A DNA stretch of 37,260 nt from CAYPHJ01 sp964410485 (GCA_964410485.1 CAYPHJ010000042.1:1-37260), one strand, 5' to 3'. Numbered from the stretch's first letter, positions 1 to 8,788 are shown. Notes: a model not told the origin generated them from the sequence alone. Translations and numbers: made by a program.

Positions 1-546
1 GTCGAGCGCGGTTTTTCCATTAGCGTCCATATTGTCCCGTCGCGGCGTATCGAAGTTGGCGATGTAAGCGGTGTCGCCGACAAAGACGATAGCGCCGGGA
101 AACTCAAGCGGTCCGTGGCTGCCGTTCTTCGCCGCTTCCCGAACCCTGCCGTCGGGGGTGACGGTGATCAAAGCGTTGCGCTCGTTGGCAGTCACCCAGA
201 GAACGCCATTTCGGTCGAATGCCAACCCGTCCGCGCCTTCGAGCAGCGGGCTCTGCGCGAGCACCGTCGGCTTCCCGCCCTTGCCTGCGGGAACGATCGT
301 CACTTTCCAGACCGCGCCGCGCGATGTGTCGGCGACATGAAGCACGCCGTTGCGGTCGAATTCGAGTCCGTTGGCGGTGATCGCCTGGCGGGTCTTGCCG
401 TCGGGCAACGTGCGCGAGTTTTTCTCGATTTGAACCGCGGGCTGGGCAGCCCCGCCGTTCGGACCGACGCGGTAGATGATCCCGCTGGCGCCAGTCGCGC
501 AGGCCCCGAGCAACAGAGCGAAAACGGGTATCAGGAAGACTTTCAT
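1..546 (-). CDS. SMP-30/gluconolactonase-like beta-propeller lipoprotein (3' end outside window)
   Basis: The first 182 codons are present and the gene runs off the left edge without a stop. The start at 546 has a strong ribosome site (AAAAGGAGG) just upstream. Residues 1-16 form a short signal peptide ending in a lipobox (L-G-A-C, Cys16), so the protein is probably lipid-anchored outside the cytoplasmic membrane. The rest contains repeated blades of the type GLEFDRNGVLHVADT (about residue 58) and GLAFDRNGVLWVTANE (about residue 105), as in SMP-30/gluconolactonase/NHL propellers. Family members hydrolyse sugar lactones or only bind ligands, and the catalytic residues cannot be checked because the C-terminus is missing. 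It lies 118 bp downstream of the DUF1080 gene on the same strand and may be co-transcribed with it. Confidence 0.75.
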   Translation of the reverse strand, partial: MKVFLIPVFALLLGACATGASGIIYRVGPNGGAAQPAVQIEKNSRTLPDGKTRQAITANGLEFDRNGVLHVADTSRGAVWKVTIVPAGKGGKPTVLAQSPLLEGADGLAFDRNGVLWVTANERNALITVTPDGRVREAAKNGSHGPLEFPGAIVFVGDTAYIANFDTPRRDNMDANGKTALD

Positions 547-664
547 GGAGACCTCCTTTTCCTTCTACGGATTAATCTTCGATTCGACTCAACGATGCGG
601 GACGCGCATTTCCTGTGACCCGCCCTTTGTTCATTCATGACACGCAAGGCAAGTCCTCGCTTTC

Positions 665-1273
665 CTACAGCGGCCGAATCTGAACCTTGCGGAATTTTAT
701 GACGCCCGCGCCATGCTGGAGCGCAATCGGCCCGCCGGCGAATGCTTTGTGCTCGAGTTCCACCGTCTTGACTCCATTGAGCATAACAACCAGGCGGGAC
801 CCCTTGGCAGTTATCTCGTAAGTGTTCCACTTGCCGCCTGCCTTTGGCATGGGTGATACCGGTGCTAGCCAAACGATCGCCCCCGTGCCGTAGGTTGGGT
901 CTTTGCGCTGGTCGAAGATATTCGCTTCATAGCAGCTCTTGTCGGTGATAACGTTGGGATCTTGACAGCGCATGAAAATACCGCTGTTGGCGTCGTGACT
1001 CGCCCAGAATTCGACTCTGATCTCAAAGTCTTTGTAGGAGTTCTTTGTGACCAGGTAGGCGGGTGTCTTGCTGGTCCGCTTGTCGGCTTGAAGAATGCCA
1101 TCCACCACCGCCCAATTGGTGGTGCCGACTTGGTTAAAGTTTTCCATGCCTTTCGGGCCGTCAATCAGCGTAATCCATCCTGCATCGGACTGACCGAACG
1201 GCAGATACGAGCAGCCGAAAATGGTAAACGCGATAACCAGCAGCGCCGCAGCGATCGCAGAGATGTGGTTCAT
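665..1273 (-). CDS. DUF1080 (3-keto-disaccharide hydrolase-like) lipoprotein
   Basis: This 202-residue protein has an N-terminal hydrophobic segment followed by F-G-C near residue 21, which reads as a probable lipoprotein signal. The body matches the DUF1080 jelly-roll fold: a WAVVDGIL strand, the NSGIFMRCQDP block, and an ending GPIALQHGAGVIKFRKVQIRPL that is typical of the family. DUF1080 proteins resemble laminin-G/concanavalin folds, and some hydrolyse 3-keto-glucosides. The start at 1273 is chosen because it has an AAGGAGGAG ribosome site and gives a signal peptide. The same frame continues upstream to 1375 but without these features. The neighbouring SMP-30-like gene suggests a shared role in extracellular carbohydrate handling, which is inference. 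Confidence 0.8.
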   Translation of the reverse strand: MNHISAIAAALLVIAFTIFGCSYLPFGQSDAGWITLIDGPKGMENFNQVGTTNWAVVDGILQADKRTSKTPAYLVTKNSYKDFEIRVEFWASHDANSGIFMRCQDPNVITDKSCYEANIFDQRKDPTYGTGAIVWLAPVSPMPKAGGKWNTYEITAKGSRLVVMLNGVKTVELEHKAFAGGPIALQHGAGVIKFRKVQIRPL

Positions 1274-1621
1274 TGTTATCTCCTCCTTGTGATGAAGTGA
1301 TGGGAAATTGCTTTCAGAGGTGGCGGGAGCGCAAAACATAATCATTGCCCAGGTTAGGGGGCTAACCACCTCCAAGTCAGTTAGGCAGGTGCCGGAGAGG
1401 ACGGGCGGTCCAGGCCCGCCGTTTGGCGTGGAAACTATTCGATAAGCGGGTCTAATGTCAACCTTAAGGATCGAGTGCTGCTTTTTCTTGGTTTGATGAT
1501 TCCGGGCTAGGATGGCGGCCGCGTAAATTGTATAAATATCCTATTCACCACGAAGAGCGCCGAAGTACACGAAGAAAGAATTAAATGAGGGATCCTTAAG
1601 ATCTTTCAGGGGGCTATATCA
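1274..1621. other. Divergent intergenic region
   Basis: About 350 bp separate the divergent DUF1080 and pgm genes. A short GC hairpin with arms CGGGC and GCCCG lies near 1401-1420. A TATAAA-like box occurs near 1530, but no convincing -35 partner was found. A CACGAAG-type repeat follows at 1546-1580. No gene was found here. Confidence 0.5.
1546..1580. repeat. CACGAAG-type intergenic repeat, copy 1
   Basis: The stretch reads CACCACGAAGAGCGCCGAAG followed by TACACGAAGAAAG. It has the same style as stretches at 23427-23523 and 34222-34253. CACCACGAAGG-type repeats are common between genes in many environmental genomes and their function is unknown. This one sits about 40 bp before the pgm start. 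Confidence 0.55.
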
Positions 1622-3289
1622 ATGGCCATTCATCCTTTGGCGGGGAAGCCCGCGCCGGGCGATATGTTGATCGATGTCGGCGCGGTCGAACGGGCGTATT
1701 ACGAGCGGCAGCCAAATGTCGACAACCCGCAACAGCTAGTGAATTTCGGCACGAGCGGGCATCGCGGCAGCTCGCTGGATGGCAGTTTCAACGAGGCGCA
1801 TATCCTTGCCATCACACAGGCGATTTGTGATTACCGCGCCAGCCAGAAGATCTCTGGGCCGCTGTTCATGGGAAAAGACACGCACGCCGTTTCAGGCCCC
1901 GCGCAGCAAACGGCACTTGAAGTGCTCGCCGCCAATCGTGTCGAAACCGTCATCCAACGCGACGGCGGCTTCACTCCCACTCCTTCTATTTCGCGCTCGA
2001 TTTTGTCCTACAACCGCGGCCGAAAAGAACGGCTCGCCGACGGCATTGTCGTCACGCCATCGCACAACCCGCCGGCCGACGGCGGGTTCAAATATAACCC
2101 GCCCGAGGGCGGCCCTGCCGACACCGATATTACCGGCTGGATCCAGGAGCGCGCCAACGCGCTGCTCGGGGACCGCAATCGGAACGTAAAGCGGATCTCA
2201 TACAGGGCAGCTCTTCAAGCGCCAACTACGCACCCGGATGACTTGGTTGGGCCGTACGTCGAATGTTTAACCCAAGTGATCGATATGGCAGCCATTGGGT
2301 CGCAGCGGGTAAAGATCGGTGTTGACCCTTTGGGCGGCGCCGCGCTCGGTTACTGGCAAAGAATCGCCGATCATTATCATCTCGACCTGACAATTGTGAA
2401 TCCGCAAATCGACCCCACCTTCCGGTTCATGACAGTGGATCACGACGGCAAGATCAGGATGGATTGCTCCAGTCCCTATGCCATGGCCGGATTAGTGAAG
2501 CTCAAAGATCGCTTCCAAGTTGCGATCGGTAACGACGCCGACGCGGACCGCCACGGCATCGTGACTCCGTCCGATGGCTTGATGAATCCTAATCATTACC
2601 TTGCGGTCGCTATACATCATCTTTTGAGTCACCGGCCGCTGTGGAACAAACACAGCGCTGTCGGTAAAACGTTGGTAAGTAGCTCGCTCATCGACCGAGT
2701 GGTCGAGAGGCTCGGCAGAAAACTCTTCGAAGTGCCCGTCGGCTTCAAATGGTTTGCGCCCGGCCTATTCGACGGGTCAATCTGCTTTGGCGGCGAGGAA
2801 AGCGCCGGAGCCAGTTTCCTGTCGTGCAATGGAGCTGTTTGGACGACGGACAAGGACGGCATTATCCTTGGATTGCTCGCCGCGGAGATCATCGCGAAGA
2901 GCGGACGAGATCCAGGGAGTTGGTATGATGAATTGACGAAGAAACTCGGCAGATCTTTTTATACGCGCATCGACTTGCCCGCTACGACGGCACAGAAGAA
3001 AGCCCTCAAGTCGCTTCGTCCGGAAGACATTGCGGCTGACGAGCTCGCCGGTGAACCCATAACAGCCAAACTCACGCGGGCTCCGGGAAACGGCGCCGAC
3101 ATCGGCGGCCTCAAAGTCACCGCACGGAGCGGATGGTTTGCCGTACGCCCTTCGGGTACCGAAGACCTGTGTAAGATCTATGCGGAGAGTTTCGTCTCCG
3201 AGGGTCACTTGAAGGCGATCGCAGAGCAAGCCGCGCAAATCGTGCGGGAGGTCTTTGCTCGCGCTGGAGAGTTTACCTCGGTGGTTTGA
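1622..3289 (+). CDS. pgm: Phosphoglucomutase (alpha-D-glucose phosphate-specific)
   Basis: This 555-residue enzyme interconverts glucose-1-phosphate and glucose-6-phosphate in the cytoplasm, feeding glycogen and nucleotide-sugar synthesis. The length is close to the E. coli enzyme (about 546). All four active-site loops of the alpha-D-phosphohexomutase family are visible. The phosphoserine loop TPSHNP has Ser147. The Mg-binding loop DADADRHG is at 305-312. The sugar-recognition loop GGEESAG is at 390-396. The phosphate-binding loop RPSGTED is at 509-515. GTSGHRG at 43-49 near the N-terminus is also characteristic. The ATG at 1622 is preceded by TCAGGGGG. No catalytic residue appears to be missing. 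It is a single gene with no operon partner. Confidence 0.95.
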   Translation: MAIHPLAGKPAPGDMLIDVGAVERAYYERQPNVDNPQQLVNFGTSGHRGSSLDGSFNEAHILAITQAICDYRASQKISGPLFMGKDTHAVSGPAQQTALEVLAANRVETVIQRDGGFTPTPSISRSILSYNRGRKERLADGIVVTPSHNPPADGGFKYNPPEGGPADTDITGWIQERANALLGDRNRNVKRISYRAALQAPTTHPDDLVGPYVECLTQVIDMAAIGSQRVKIGVDPLGGAALGYWQRIADHYHLDLTIVNPQIDPTFRFMTVDHDGKIRMDCSSPYAMAGLVKLKDRFQVAIGNDADADRHGIVTPSDGLMNPNHYLAVAIHHLLSHRPLWNKHSAVGKTLVSSSLIDRVVERLGRKLFEVPVGFKWFAPGLFDGSICFGGEESAGASFLSCNGAVWTTDKDGIILGLLAAEIIAKSGRDPGSWYDELTKKLGRSFYTRIDLPATTAQKKALKSLRPEDIAADELAGEPITAKLTRAPGNGADIGGLKVTARSGWFAVRPSGTEDLCKIYAESFVSEGHLKAIAEQAAQIVREVFARAGEFTSVV

Positions 3290-3352
3290 GGCGAAGGGTG
3301 TCGTAGCTTCGAACTTTTGAACCGCGCAAAAAGCGCTCGGGGCTTCTGCTGC

Positions 3353-3382
3353 TTGACGCTTACCAATAATCTACTCTATTTT
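3353..3382 (+). promoter_or_regulatory. Candidate sigma70 promoter for the gene at 3412
   Basis: TTGACG (3353-3358) and TATTTT (3377-3382) are separated by 18 bp. Transcription would begin around 3389, giving a leader of roughly 23 bases that contains the GGGAGA ribosome site of the following gene. Confidence 0.5.
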
Positions 3383-3411
3383 ACGCGGAGCTGTTCATCG
3401 GGAGAAATTCA

Positions 3412-5649
3412 ATGGCGTATAAGCTCGTCGGCAAATCGGTACCGCGGATCGAAGGAGCGGAGAAGGTCACCGGCCAGACTCGCTATGCGGCGGATATTCT
3501 AGATCGCGGCGCGCTATGGGCAAAAGTTCTGCGCAGCCCTCTACCGCACGCTCGTATCGCTCGAATCGATACGTCAAGGGCGGCCGTGTTGTCGGGCGTT
3601 GAAGCGGTCATTTCGGCTGCTGACATCCCGCCCGTTTTGACGGGGCTAAGAATGAAAGACATGCCGGTGCTCGCGCGGGACCGCGTGCGTTACGTGGGAG
3701 AACCCGTGGCTGCTGTGGCGGCGAGGAGTCCCGAAGCCGCGGAGGAGGCTTTAGGTCTGATTGACGTGCAGTATGAGGAACTGCCATTTGTGACCGATCC
3801 AATCGAAGCGATTCGGCCCGGGGCCCCGTTGCTGCATGAGAATCCCGGCGCGTATCCGAATGCACCCGAGCGCGCGACCGAGCTTCCGAACGTCCAATCT
3901 CTGGGCGTGTGGAGCAACGGCGATCTGGAAGGTGGTTTTCATGCCGCCGCGCGTGTATTCGAGCACACCTTTCGGACCCCTCTTGGTTTTCATGCATACA
4001 TCGAGCCGCACGCCTGCATGGTGCGTATCGCCAATGATGGCCGGATCGAGATCTGGGCTTCAAACAAGTCGCCCTTCTCGCTGCGTGACCGGATGGCGCG
4101 GGATCTCAATCTCGACTCAAGCAAAATCAAAGTACATATCTTACCGGTGGGTGGAGATTTCGGTGGCAAGACGTCGGTCCTCGAGGCGCCGATCTGCTAT
4201 TTTCTCGCTCAGTGCAGCGGCAAACCCGTCAAGATGGTGTTGAACTACACCGAGGAGCTGACAGCCGCGGCGCACCGTCACCCGGCGGTGATCAAGCTAC
4301 GTACCGGGGTCGACGGGGACGGCAGGTTGTGTGCGCTTCAGGCCAAAGTCATCTTCAGTGGCGGTGCCTATGCAGCACTAAAGGCCAATCCGGAGGTTAC
4401 CGTCCAGGGACCGCGTCGGGTGGCGAGTTATTATCGAATTCCGGCCATTCAAGTGGAAACGCTATGCGCTTATACGAACCAGGTCTCGTGCACCCAAACA
4501 CGCACGCCGGGAAGCCCGCAAGTGGTTTTCGCCATGGAATCTCAAATTGATATCATTGCCCGCGAGTTGGGGATCGACCCGGTGGACTTCCGCAGGAAGA
4601 ATCTTCTCGGCAAAGGCGATGCCACGCCTTTCGGGCAGAAGCTGCAGAATGTTCTCGCTCGGGAAACGCTTGACCGGGCCGTGGAGACAGCGGGGTGGAA
4701 CAAGCCAAAGGGCAGAAATGTCGGCCGCGGGATTGCTGTTTATGAGCGGCCCTCGGGAGCCGGCCGTTCCGGTGCGGCCATCACGATCGAACCGGACCTC
4801 AACATCACTGTCCTGGTAGGCGTTCCTGATGTGGGTCCGGGCATCCATACGGTTGTGCAGCAGATTGTAAGTGAAGTTTTTGAGGTCGGTCGAGAACGGG
4901 TGACTGTACGGGTAGAAGATACCGACAGTTCCCCATACGATTCAGGGACGGGAGGCAGCAAATCGACCAACAGTGTCGGGCATGCCGCTCATCAGGCCGC
5001 GCGTGAAGCAAAAGAGAAGGTCATTGCTCTGGCGGCCGGTCGAATCGGTTGCAAACCTCAGGACCTCATGGCGGAGAAGGGCCATTACGTTGTCGCGGGC
5101 CAAAAAAGGATGTCGTTTGACGATCTTATGCGACTGGCGCTCGAAGCGAATCACGGACCCGTAACGCATCTCAGCATTTACGAGCCATCACGAGCGCCGA
5201 TCACTTCTTTCGCAGCGCAGGTTGCGGAAGTTGAAGTCGATCCGCACACCGGCCAGCTCAAAGTGAGAAAAGTCACAACTGTGCACGACTCGGGCCGGGT
5301 CTTGAATCGGCTGACCTACCAGGGGCAGATTGACGGCGGCGTTGTTACCGGTCTGGGGTTTGCATTGATGGAAGAACACCCCATCGTTGACGGCAAGATC
5401 GCTACAGCCAACCTCGGAGAGTTCAAAATCCCAACCGCCCTTGATGTGCCGAAGTTATCCACCTACTTGGTAGAGAGCCCAACGGGACCGGTGCCGTTTC
5501 AGGGTAAGGCCATTGCCGAAATCCCCAACGTTCCGACCGCAGCAGCCATCGCCAACGCGATAAGCGACGCGGTCGGTGTGCGGTTGTTCGATCTACCTTT
5601 GACATCCGAGAAGATTTACAACGCGCTGAATAAGATTGATTCGCAATAG
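3412..5649 (+). CDS. Molybdopterin-binding subunit of a xanthine dehydrogenase-family hydroxylase
   Basis: This 745-residue protein is the catalytic large subunit type of molybdenum hydroxylases, which insert a water-derived oxygen into aromatic or heterocyclic carbons or oxidise aldehydes. Visible family marks are the N-terminal GKSVPRIEGAEKVTGQTRY, the molybdopterin loop GGDFGGK (247-253), an arginine-containing loop TRTPGSPQ with Arg364, TGGSKSTNS further on, and a C-terminal GKAIAE loop whose Glu703 aligns with the catalytic glutamate. The stretch that is AYRGAGR in the CoxL-like gene at 14846 differs here, so the substrate probably differs too. No FAD or 2Fe-2S subunit gene adjoins it, which is unusual because the subunits normally work as a trimer. 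It may borrow subunits, for example from 17203-18572. Confidence 0.88.
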   Translation: MAYKLVGKSVPRIEGAEKVTGQTRYAADILDRGALWAKVLRSPLPHARIARIDTSRAAVLSGVEAVISAADIPPVLTGLRMKDMPVLARDRVRYVGEPVAAVAARSPEAAEEALGLIDVQYEELPFVTDPIEAIRPGAPLLHENPGAYPNAPERATELPNVQSLGVWSNGDLEGGFHAAARVFEHTFRTPLGFHAYIEPHACMVRIANDGRIEIWASNKSPFSLRDRMARDLNLDSSKIKVHILPVGGDFGGKTSVLEAPICYFLAQCSGKPVKMVLNYTEELTAAAHRHPAVIKLRTGVDGDGRLCALQAKVIFSGGAYAALKANPEVTVQGPRRVASYYRIPAIQVETLCAYTNQVSCTQTRTPGSPQVVFAMESQIDIIARELGIDPVDFRRKNLLGKGDATPFGQKLQNVLARETLDRAVETAGWNKPKGRNVGRGIAVYERPSGAGRSGAAITIEPDLNITVLVGVPDVGPGIHTVVQQIVSEVFEVGRERVTVRVEDTDSSPYDSGTGGSKSTNSVGHAAHQAAREAKEKVIALAAGRIGCKPQDLMAEKGHYVVAGQKRMSFDDLMRLALEANHGPVTHLSIYEPSRAPITSFAAQVAEVEVDPHTGQLKVRKVTTVHDSGRVLNRLTYQGQIDGGVVTGLGFALMEEHPIVDGKIATANLGEFKIPTALDVPKLSTYLVESPTGPVPFQGKAIAEIPNVPTAAAIANAISDAVGVRLFDLPLTSEKIYNALNKIDSQ

Positions 5650-5732
5650 GACGCCGGGGATCCTTTGCAACGGTAGGTTTATTCGAGTGCTTAGCCGGTA
5701 AGCCGTCGTCGGGTTTTCAGGCCTCGTCCGGG

Positions 5733-6608
5733 CTATACATGGCGCGCCGCGATTTCGGCTAAACGGTCCATCTGATCCAAGTCCTCCGCGCACGGGCGCA
5801 GAATAAATTCATCCATGCCCATATCGGCTTGTCGCTTGATTGCGTCCTCCACTGCCGCAGGTGTTGTCGGCAGGGCGCGCAGCCGTCGCTGCGCGAGCTC
5901 GGGATTGTAACCGTAGTTAGCCTGAATGTAGCGGGACGCATGGTCGAGCGCATGGGGGCCAAGCGCAAAATAACTTGCGCCAACCCAGCGTGGCCGCCCG
6001 ACGCGACCGGCGTCTTTCCAAGCCGCGTTGATCCTATGCCACATTTCGAGGAGGCTAGACGGATCGCCGCCGCCCGGGGCCATGTAACCGTCCCCCCAAG
6101 CGGCGATTCGTTGCGCAATGGCCGCGACATAGCCTCCGATCAGCAACTCCGGGCCGCCAACCCGTGCCGGTCGCGGACCGATAGGACCGATTGTGGAAGA
6201 TAGCGGATCGCCGGACCAGAGGCGCCTAAGAACCGGCAATTGTTCTTCCACTCGGCGGCCACGACGGTGGAAATCGAAGCCCGATGCCAAGTAGTCGTTC
6301 TCGCGGACTCCAATTCCGACTCCCAGAGTAAGCCGGCCGCCTGAAAGAACATCGATACTGGAGGCTTGTCGCGCCAACAGCGTTGTCTCGCGTGTCGGAC
6401 CGATGACAACGCTTGTCATCAGTCGGATGCGGCGCGTGGCTCCGGCGACGAGTGCCAAGACGGTAAGCGGTTCAAGTGCCGGGGATACTACACGGTCGGT
6501 GACAACCAGACTCGAGAATGGTCCTCGTTCAGCGCGCTCGGCCCAGTCGAGCATAAGGTTGTCCGTGGCTGTGTCAAAACGGCTGGGCAATCCAAGTGCA
6601 ATTCGCAT
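5733..6608 (-). CDS. LLM-class (luciferase-like) flavin-dependent oxidoreductase
   Basis: This 291-residue member of the bacterial luciferase-like superfamily has a TIM barrel that uses reduced flavin or F420. The N-terminus MRIALGLPSRF, the VSPALEPLTVLALVAGAT block and the segment LSGGRLTLGVGIGVRENDY are diagnostic. The start at 6608 is preferred over the in-frame upstream start at 6701 because it has an AGGAAG ribosome site and matches the usual beginning of the family. The gene converges with the molybdenum hydroxylase gene and is divergent from the ferredoxin gene. Whether it uses FMN or F420, and its substrate, cannot be told from the sequence. Confidence 0.88.
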   Translation of the reverse strand: MRIALGLPSRFDTATDNLMLDWAERAERGPFSSLVVTDRVVSPALEPLTVLALVAGATRRIRLMTSVVIGPTRETTLLARQASSIDVLSGGRLTLGVGIGVRENDYLASGFDFHRRGRRVEEQLPVLRRLWSGDPLSSTIGPIGPRPARVGGPELLIGGYVAAIAQRIAAWGDGYMAPGGGDPSSLLEMWHRINAAWKDAGRVGRPRWVGASYFALGPHALDHASRYIQANYGYNPELAQRRLRALPTTPAAVEDAIKRQADMGMDEFILRPCAEDLDQMDRLAEIAARHV

Positions 6609-6717
6609 GTTCTTCCTGATGCTCGGGGTAGCCAGCTTACGAGTGTTGAAGTAAACAAATGACGGGAGTGCGTGAGTACCGTATTGATGGCGGAGATTCA
6701 ATACTCCAACACTCCAT

Positions 6718-6763
6718 CACTCGAATACTCCAAACGAATTTCTACGGACAGGGTATTCGAGTG
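6718..6763. promoter_or_regulatory. Perfect 11-bp inverted repeat between divergent genes
   Basis: CACTCGAATAC (6718-6728) is exactly mirrored by GTATTCGAGTG (6753-6763) with a 24-base spacer. It lies between the LLM oxidoreductase (minus) and ferredoxin (plus) starts. It could be an operator or a hairpin-forming remnant of an intergenic repeat. The surrounding 'ACTCC' periodicity (6700-6730) favours a repeat, so a regulatory role is only possible. Confidence 0.35.
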
Positions 6764-6893
6764 CTTTCATGCTGTCAACGCAGACATGTCGTTTAATGCA
6801 ATACCTCTATTGCCCCCTGTTTCTTGCCCTGACTAGTCTATTGTATCATCGTTGTCGAGTAAGTTAAGGTGTTGTCGATAAGGGGTTTTTGGT

Positions 6894-7214
6894 ATGAGAC
6901 AAATCTGCTTTGTGTGTCAAAACGTGGACTGCAAGAGCCGGGGCTCCGAACAGCTCATGAACGAACTGGCCCGCAAAGTCGCCGAGCGATCCCTCGATGT
7001 AGAGGTAAAACCTTACCTTTGTTTCGGAGCGTGCGACGAGGGGCCCAACGTTGTCGTCCACCCACAGAAGAATTGGTATGCGGGTGTCAAACGGGAGGAT
7101 TTACCCGATATAGTGAATTCGTTGGCCGGGGGCCCGCCGGTCATGCGGCTCGATACGGTCGATCCAGCGCTGAAGGAGATTACCTATTCGCTGCTGGATA
7201 CCGGAGTGTTCTAA
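6894..7214 (+). CDS. Thioredoxin-like [2Fe-2S] ferredoxin
   Basis: This 106-residue protein belongs to the thioredoxin-fold 2Fe-2S ferredoxins (COG3411 type, related to the NuoE C-terminal domain). The cluster ligands are most likely Cys8, Cys13, Cys43 and Cys47, in the patterns CQNVDC and CFGAC. The ending GPNVVVHPQKNWYAGV, describing the fold's last strand, is typical. An extra Cys5 is present. It probably shuttles electrons for a redox enzyme. The adjacent LLM oxidoreductase and the stand-alone molybdenum hydroxylase subunit are candidate partners, but nothing in the sequence proves this. The start at 6894 follows AAGGGG. Confidence 0.85.
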   Translation: MRQICFVCQNVDCKSRGSEQLMNELARKVAERSLDVEVKPYLCFGACDEGPNVVVHPQKNWYAGVKREDLPDIVNSLAGGPPVMRLDTVDPALKEITYSLLDTGVF

Positions 7215-7415
7215 ATCAACGCATGGTCAAGCACAATCTACGGCGCCCATTGTGTTCAGTAAAACAAATTTTCCTCGGCTGTCTTTGCCCCGCCTATGGA
7301 AAAGCGGATGTGATGTTTGTAAGCTTGAGGTGTGGCGTTGATGGTTGCGAGCTAGCGATCGGCCAACATTTAAGCCAGGCCGTTTTGTCTCAATCGGCGC
7401 GCAGCTGCAGCGCAT

Positions 7416-7727
7416 ATGGTGCTGCGAAGTTCGCGCATGAAGAGAAAAAAAACAAAACGAGATTCGGCGATTCGGGCCGAACCGACCAGAGTTTCCCCGA
7501 GCAGGGGGCGTTCCGTTCCGCCAACCAACCCGAGCAAGGTTCTCACTCCCCGTGAGATTGAGGTGGTTCGCCTGTTGGCTGCAGGCCTGCGTAACCGGGA
7601 GATCGCTAGAAGGCTGTTGATCAGCGAAGGCACAGTGAAAATCCACTTGCATAATGTGTTTAGCAAGCTGGGATTGGACAACCGCTTGGCGCTGGGTCTG
7701 TATGCCAAAGAAAAGAGACTAACCTGA
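7416..7727 (+). CDS. Single-domain LuxR/GerE-type HTH regulator
   Basis: This protein of 103 residues (96 if it starts at the second ATG, 7437) has a basic N-terminal tail followed by a LuxR/GerE DNA-binding domain at about 42-100. LTPREIEVVRLLAAG leads into the HTH, and SEGTVKIHLHN is the recognition helix. There is no receiver or sensory domain, so it resembles the output half of a NarL-type response regulator or a GerE-like stand-alone regulator. Neither start has a clear ribosome site. It lies 200 bp after the ferredoxin gene and converges with the flavin enzyme at 7811. Its targets cannot be predicted. Confidence 0.75.
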   Translation: MVLRSSRMKRKKTKRDSAIRAEPTRVSPSRGRSVPPTNPSKVLTPREIEVVRLLAAGLRNREIARRLLISEGTVKIHLHNVFSKLGLDNRLALGLYAKEKRLT

Positions 7728-7747
7728 TGGACAGAATCGATCGTTCT

Positions 7748-7789
7748 CTTGGTCGCGCCTTACCCGACCAACGGTAAGCGGTTGCCAAG
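7748..7789. terminator. Possible bidirectional terminator hairpin
   Basis: CTTGG and CCAAG plus CTTACC and GGTAAG form an interrupted stem around a short loop. It sits between the convergent regulator (plus) and the nitronate-monooxygenase-like gene (minus). A long U-tract is lacking, so this call is weak. Confidence 0.3.
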
Positions 7790-7810
7790 AAACGCGTTGC
7801 TTTTGGTTGA

Positions 7811-8788
7811 TCAGCCTTCAATGAGGCGTGGTAAGCGCGTTTTGATAATGTTTTCCGCCTCGGAAACCATGCCCCCGACGATCTCTTCGGCGCTTTGTAT
7901 GGAATTAATCAGGCCCGCGTCCTGACCGAAAAAAAGCGGGGCGTTCTCAACATCTCCGGCGGCGCGCGCCGCCAACGCCACCTTGCCGACTTGCTTGTAA
8001 CACTGTCGCAGAGCCCATTCCTGCCCGGCCCAACGTTCGATGAACTTGTTGCGTTTTACGCGCGACATCGCTCCCGGCCAAACTCGTCCCGTGGCGATAT
8101 CGGGAATCTCCGTTAAAACAGTGTCGTGGCCATCGCTGTCAACGATCGCTTGCTTCATGTTGGGATGGAGCGGTGCCTCGGGAGTAGCGAGAAAGCGAGT
8201 TCCCACTAATACGCCGTCCGCGCCCAACGCCAGAGCGGCTGCCAGTCCACAACCGTCGGCAATTCCTCCCGCGGCAATTACCGGCACAGGCGCGACCGCC
8301 CGGACCATCATGGGTACCAACGGCAATGATGCCATCCATCCGACGTGACCGCCAGCTTCGGTTCCCTGAGCTATGATGACATCAGCACCGGCTTCGGCAG
8401 CTTTGATGGCGAGCTGCACTTCGCCGGTCATATACATTACTTTGGAACCGGCGCCATGCGCGCGCTCGAAATACTCGCGCAGGTCCTGGTCCACGCGAGC
8501 CCAGGCGAAGGCAACGACCGCAGGCCTGGCGCGCAGGGTGACCTGGAAGACGTCATCCTCTGTAAGAAACAACAGATGGTTAACGCCGAAGGGTTTGTCA
8601 GTCTTGTCGCGGATGGAAGCAATTTCACGCTCGAGCTCCCGAGCGGGAAACGTTGAAGTCCCGAGAGTACCGAAACCTCCGGCATTCGACACAGCTGCAA
8701 CCAAAGAGGCTGAAGTTGCGCTTCCCATACCGCCCAAAATGATGGGATGTGAAATCCCCAGCAAATCACAAATTGGCGTTCGTATCAT
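7811..8788 (-). CDS. Nitronate monooxygenase / 2-nitropropane dioxygenase-like FMN enzyme
   Basis: This 325-residue TIM-barrel flavoprotein has the N-terminus TPICDLLGISHPIILGGMG, the segment QGTEAGGHVG with the conserved His148, and VPVIAAGGIADG followed by ALALGADGVLVGTRFLAT, which binds the FMN phosphate. These are hallmarks of the nitronate monooxygenase and enoyl-reductase-like (FabK-like) group. Many members are misnamed and act on other substrates. The start at 8788 has a GGAAAGGGAG ribosome site; the in-frame region upstream to 8857 lacks one. It follows the amidohydrolase gene by 84 bp on the same strand, so the two are probably an operon. Confidence 0.87.
   Translation of the reverse strand: MIRTPICDLLGISHPIILGGMGSATSASLVAAVSNAGGFGTLGTSTFPARELEREIASIRDKTDKPFGVNHLLFLTEDDVFQVTLRARPAVVAFAWARVDQDLREYFERAHGAGSKVMYMTGEVQLAIKAAEAGADVIIAQGTEAGGHVGWMASLPLVPMMVRAVAPVPVIAAGGIADGCGLAAALALGADGVLVGTRFLATPEAPLHPNMKQAIVDSDGHDTVLTEIPDIATGRVWPGAMSRVKRNKFIERWAGQEWALRQCYKQVGKVALAARAAGDVENAPLFFGQDAGLINSIQSAEEIVGGMVSEAENIIKTRLPRLIEG

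Noticed and set aside
115..618. Plus-strand open frame of 167 codons
   Set aside because: It is the complement of the SMP-30-like gene, which has a clear ribosome site, lipobox and family motifs; the plus-strand frame has none.
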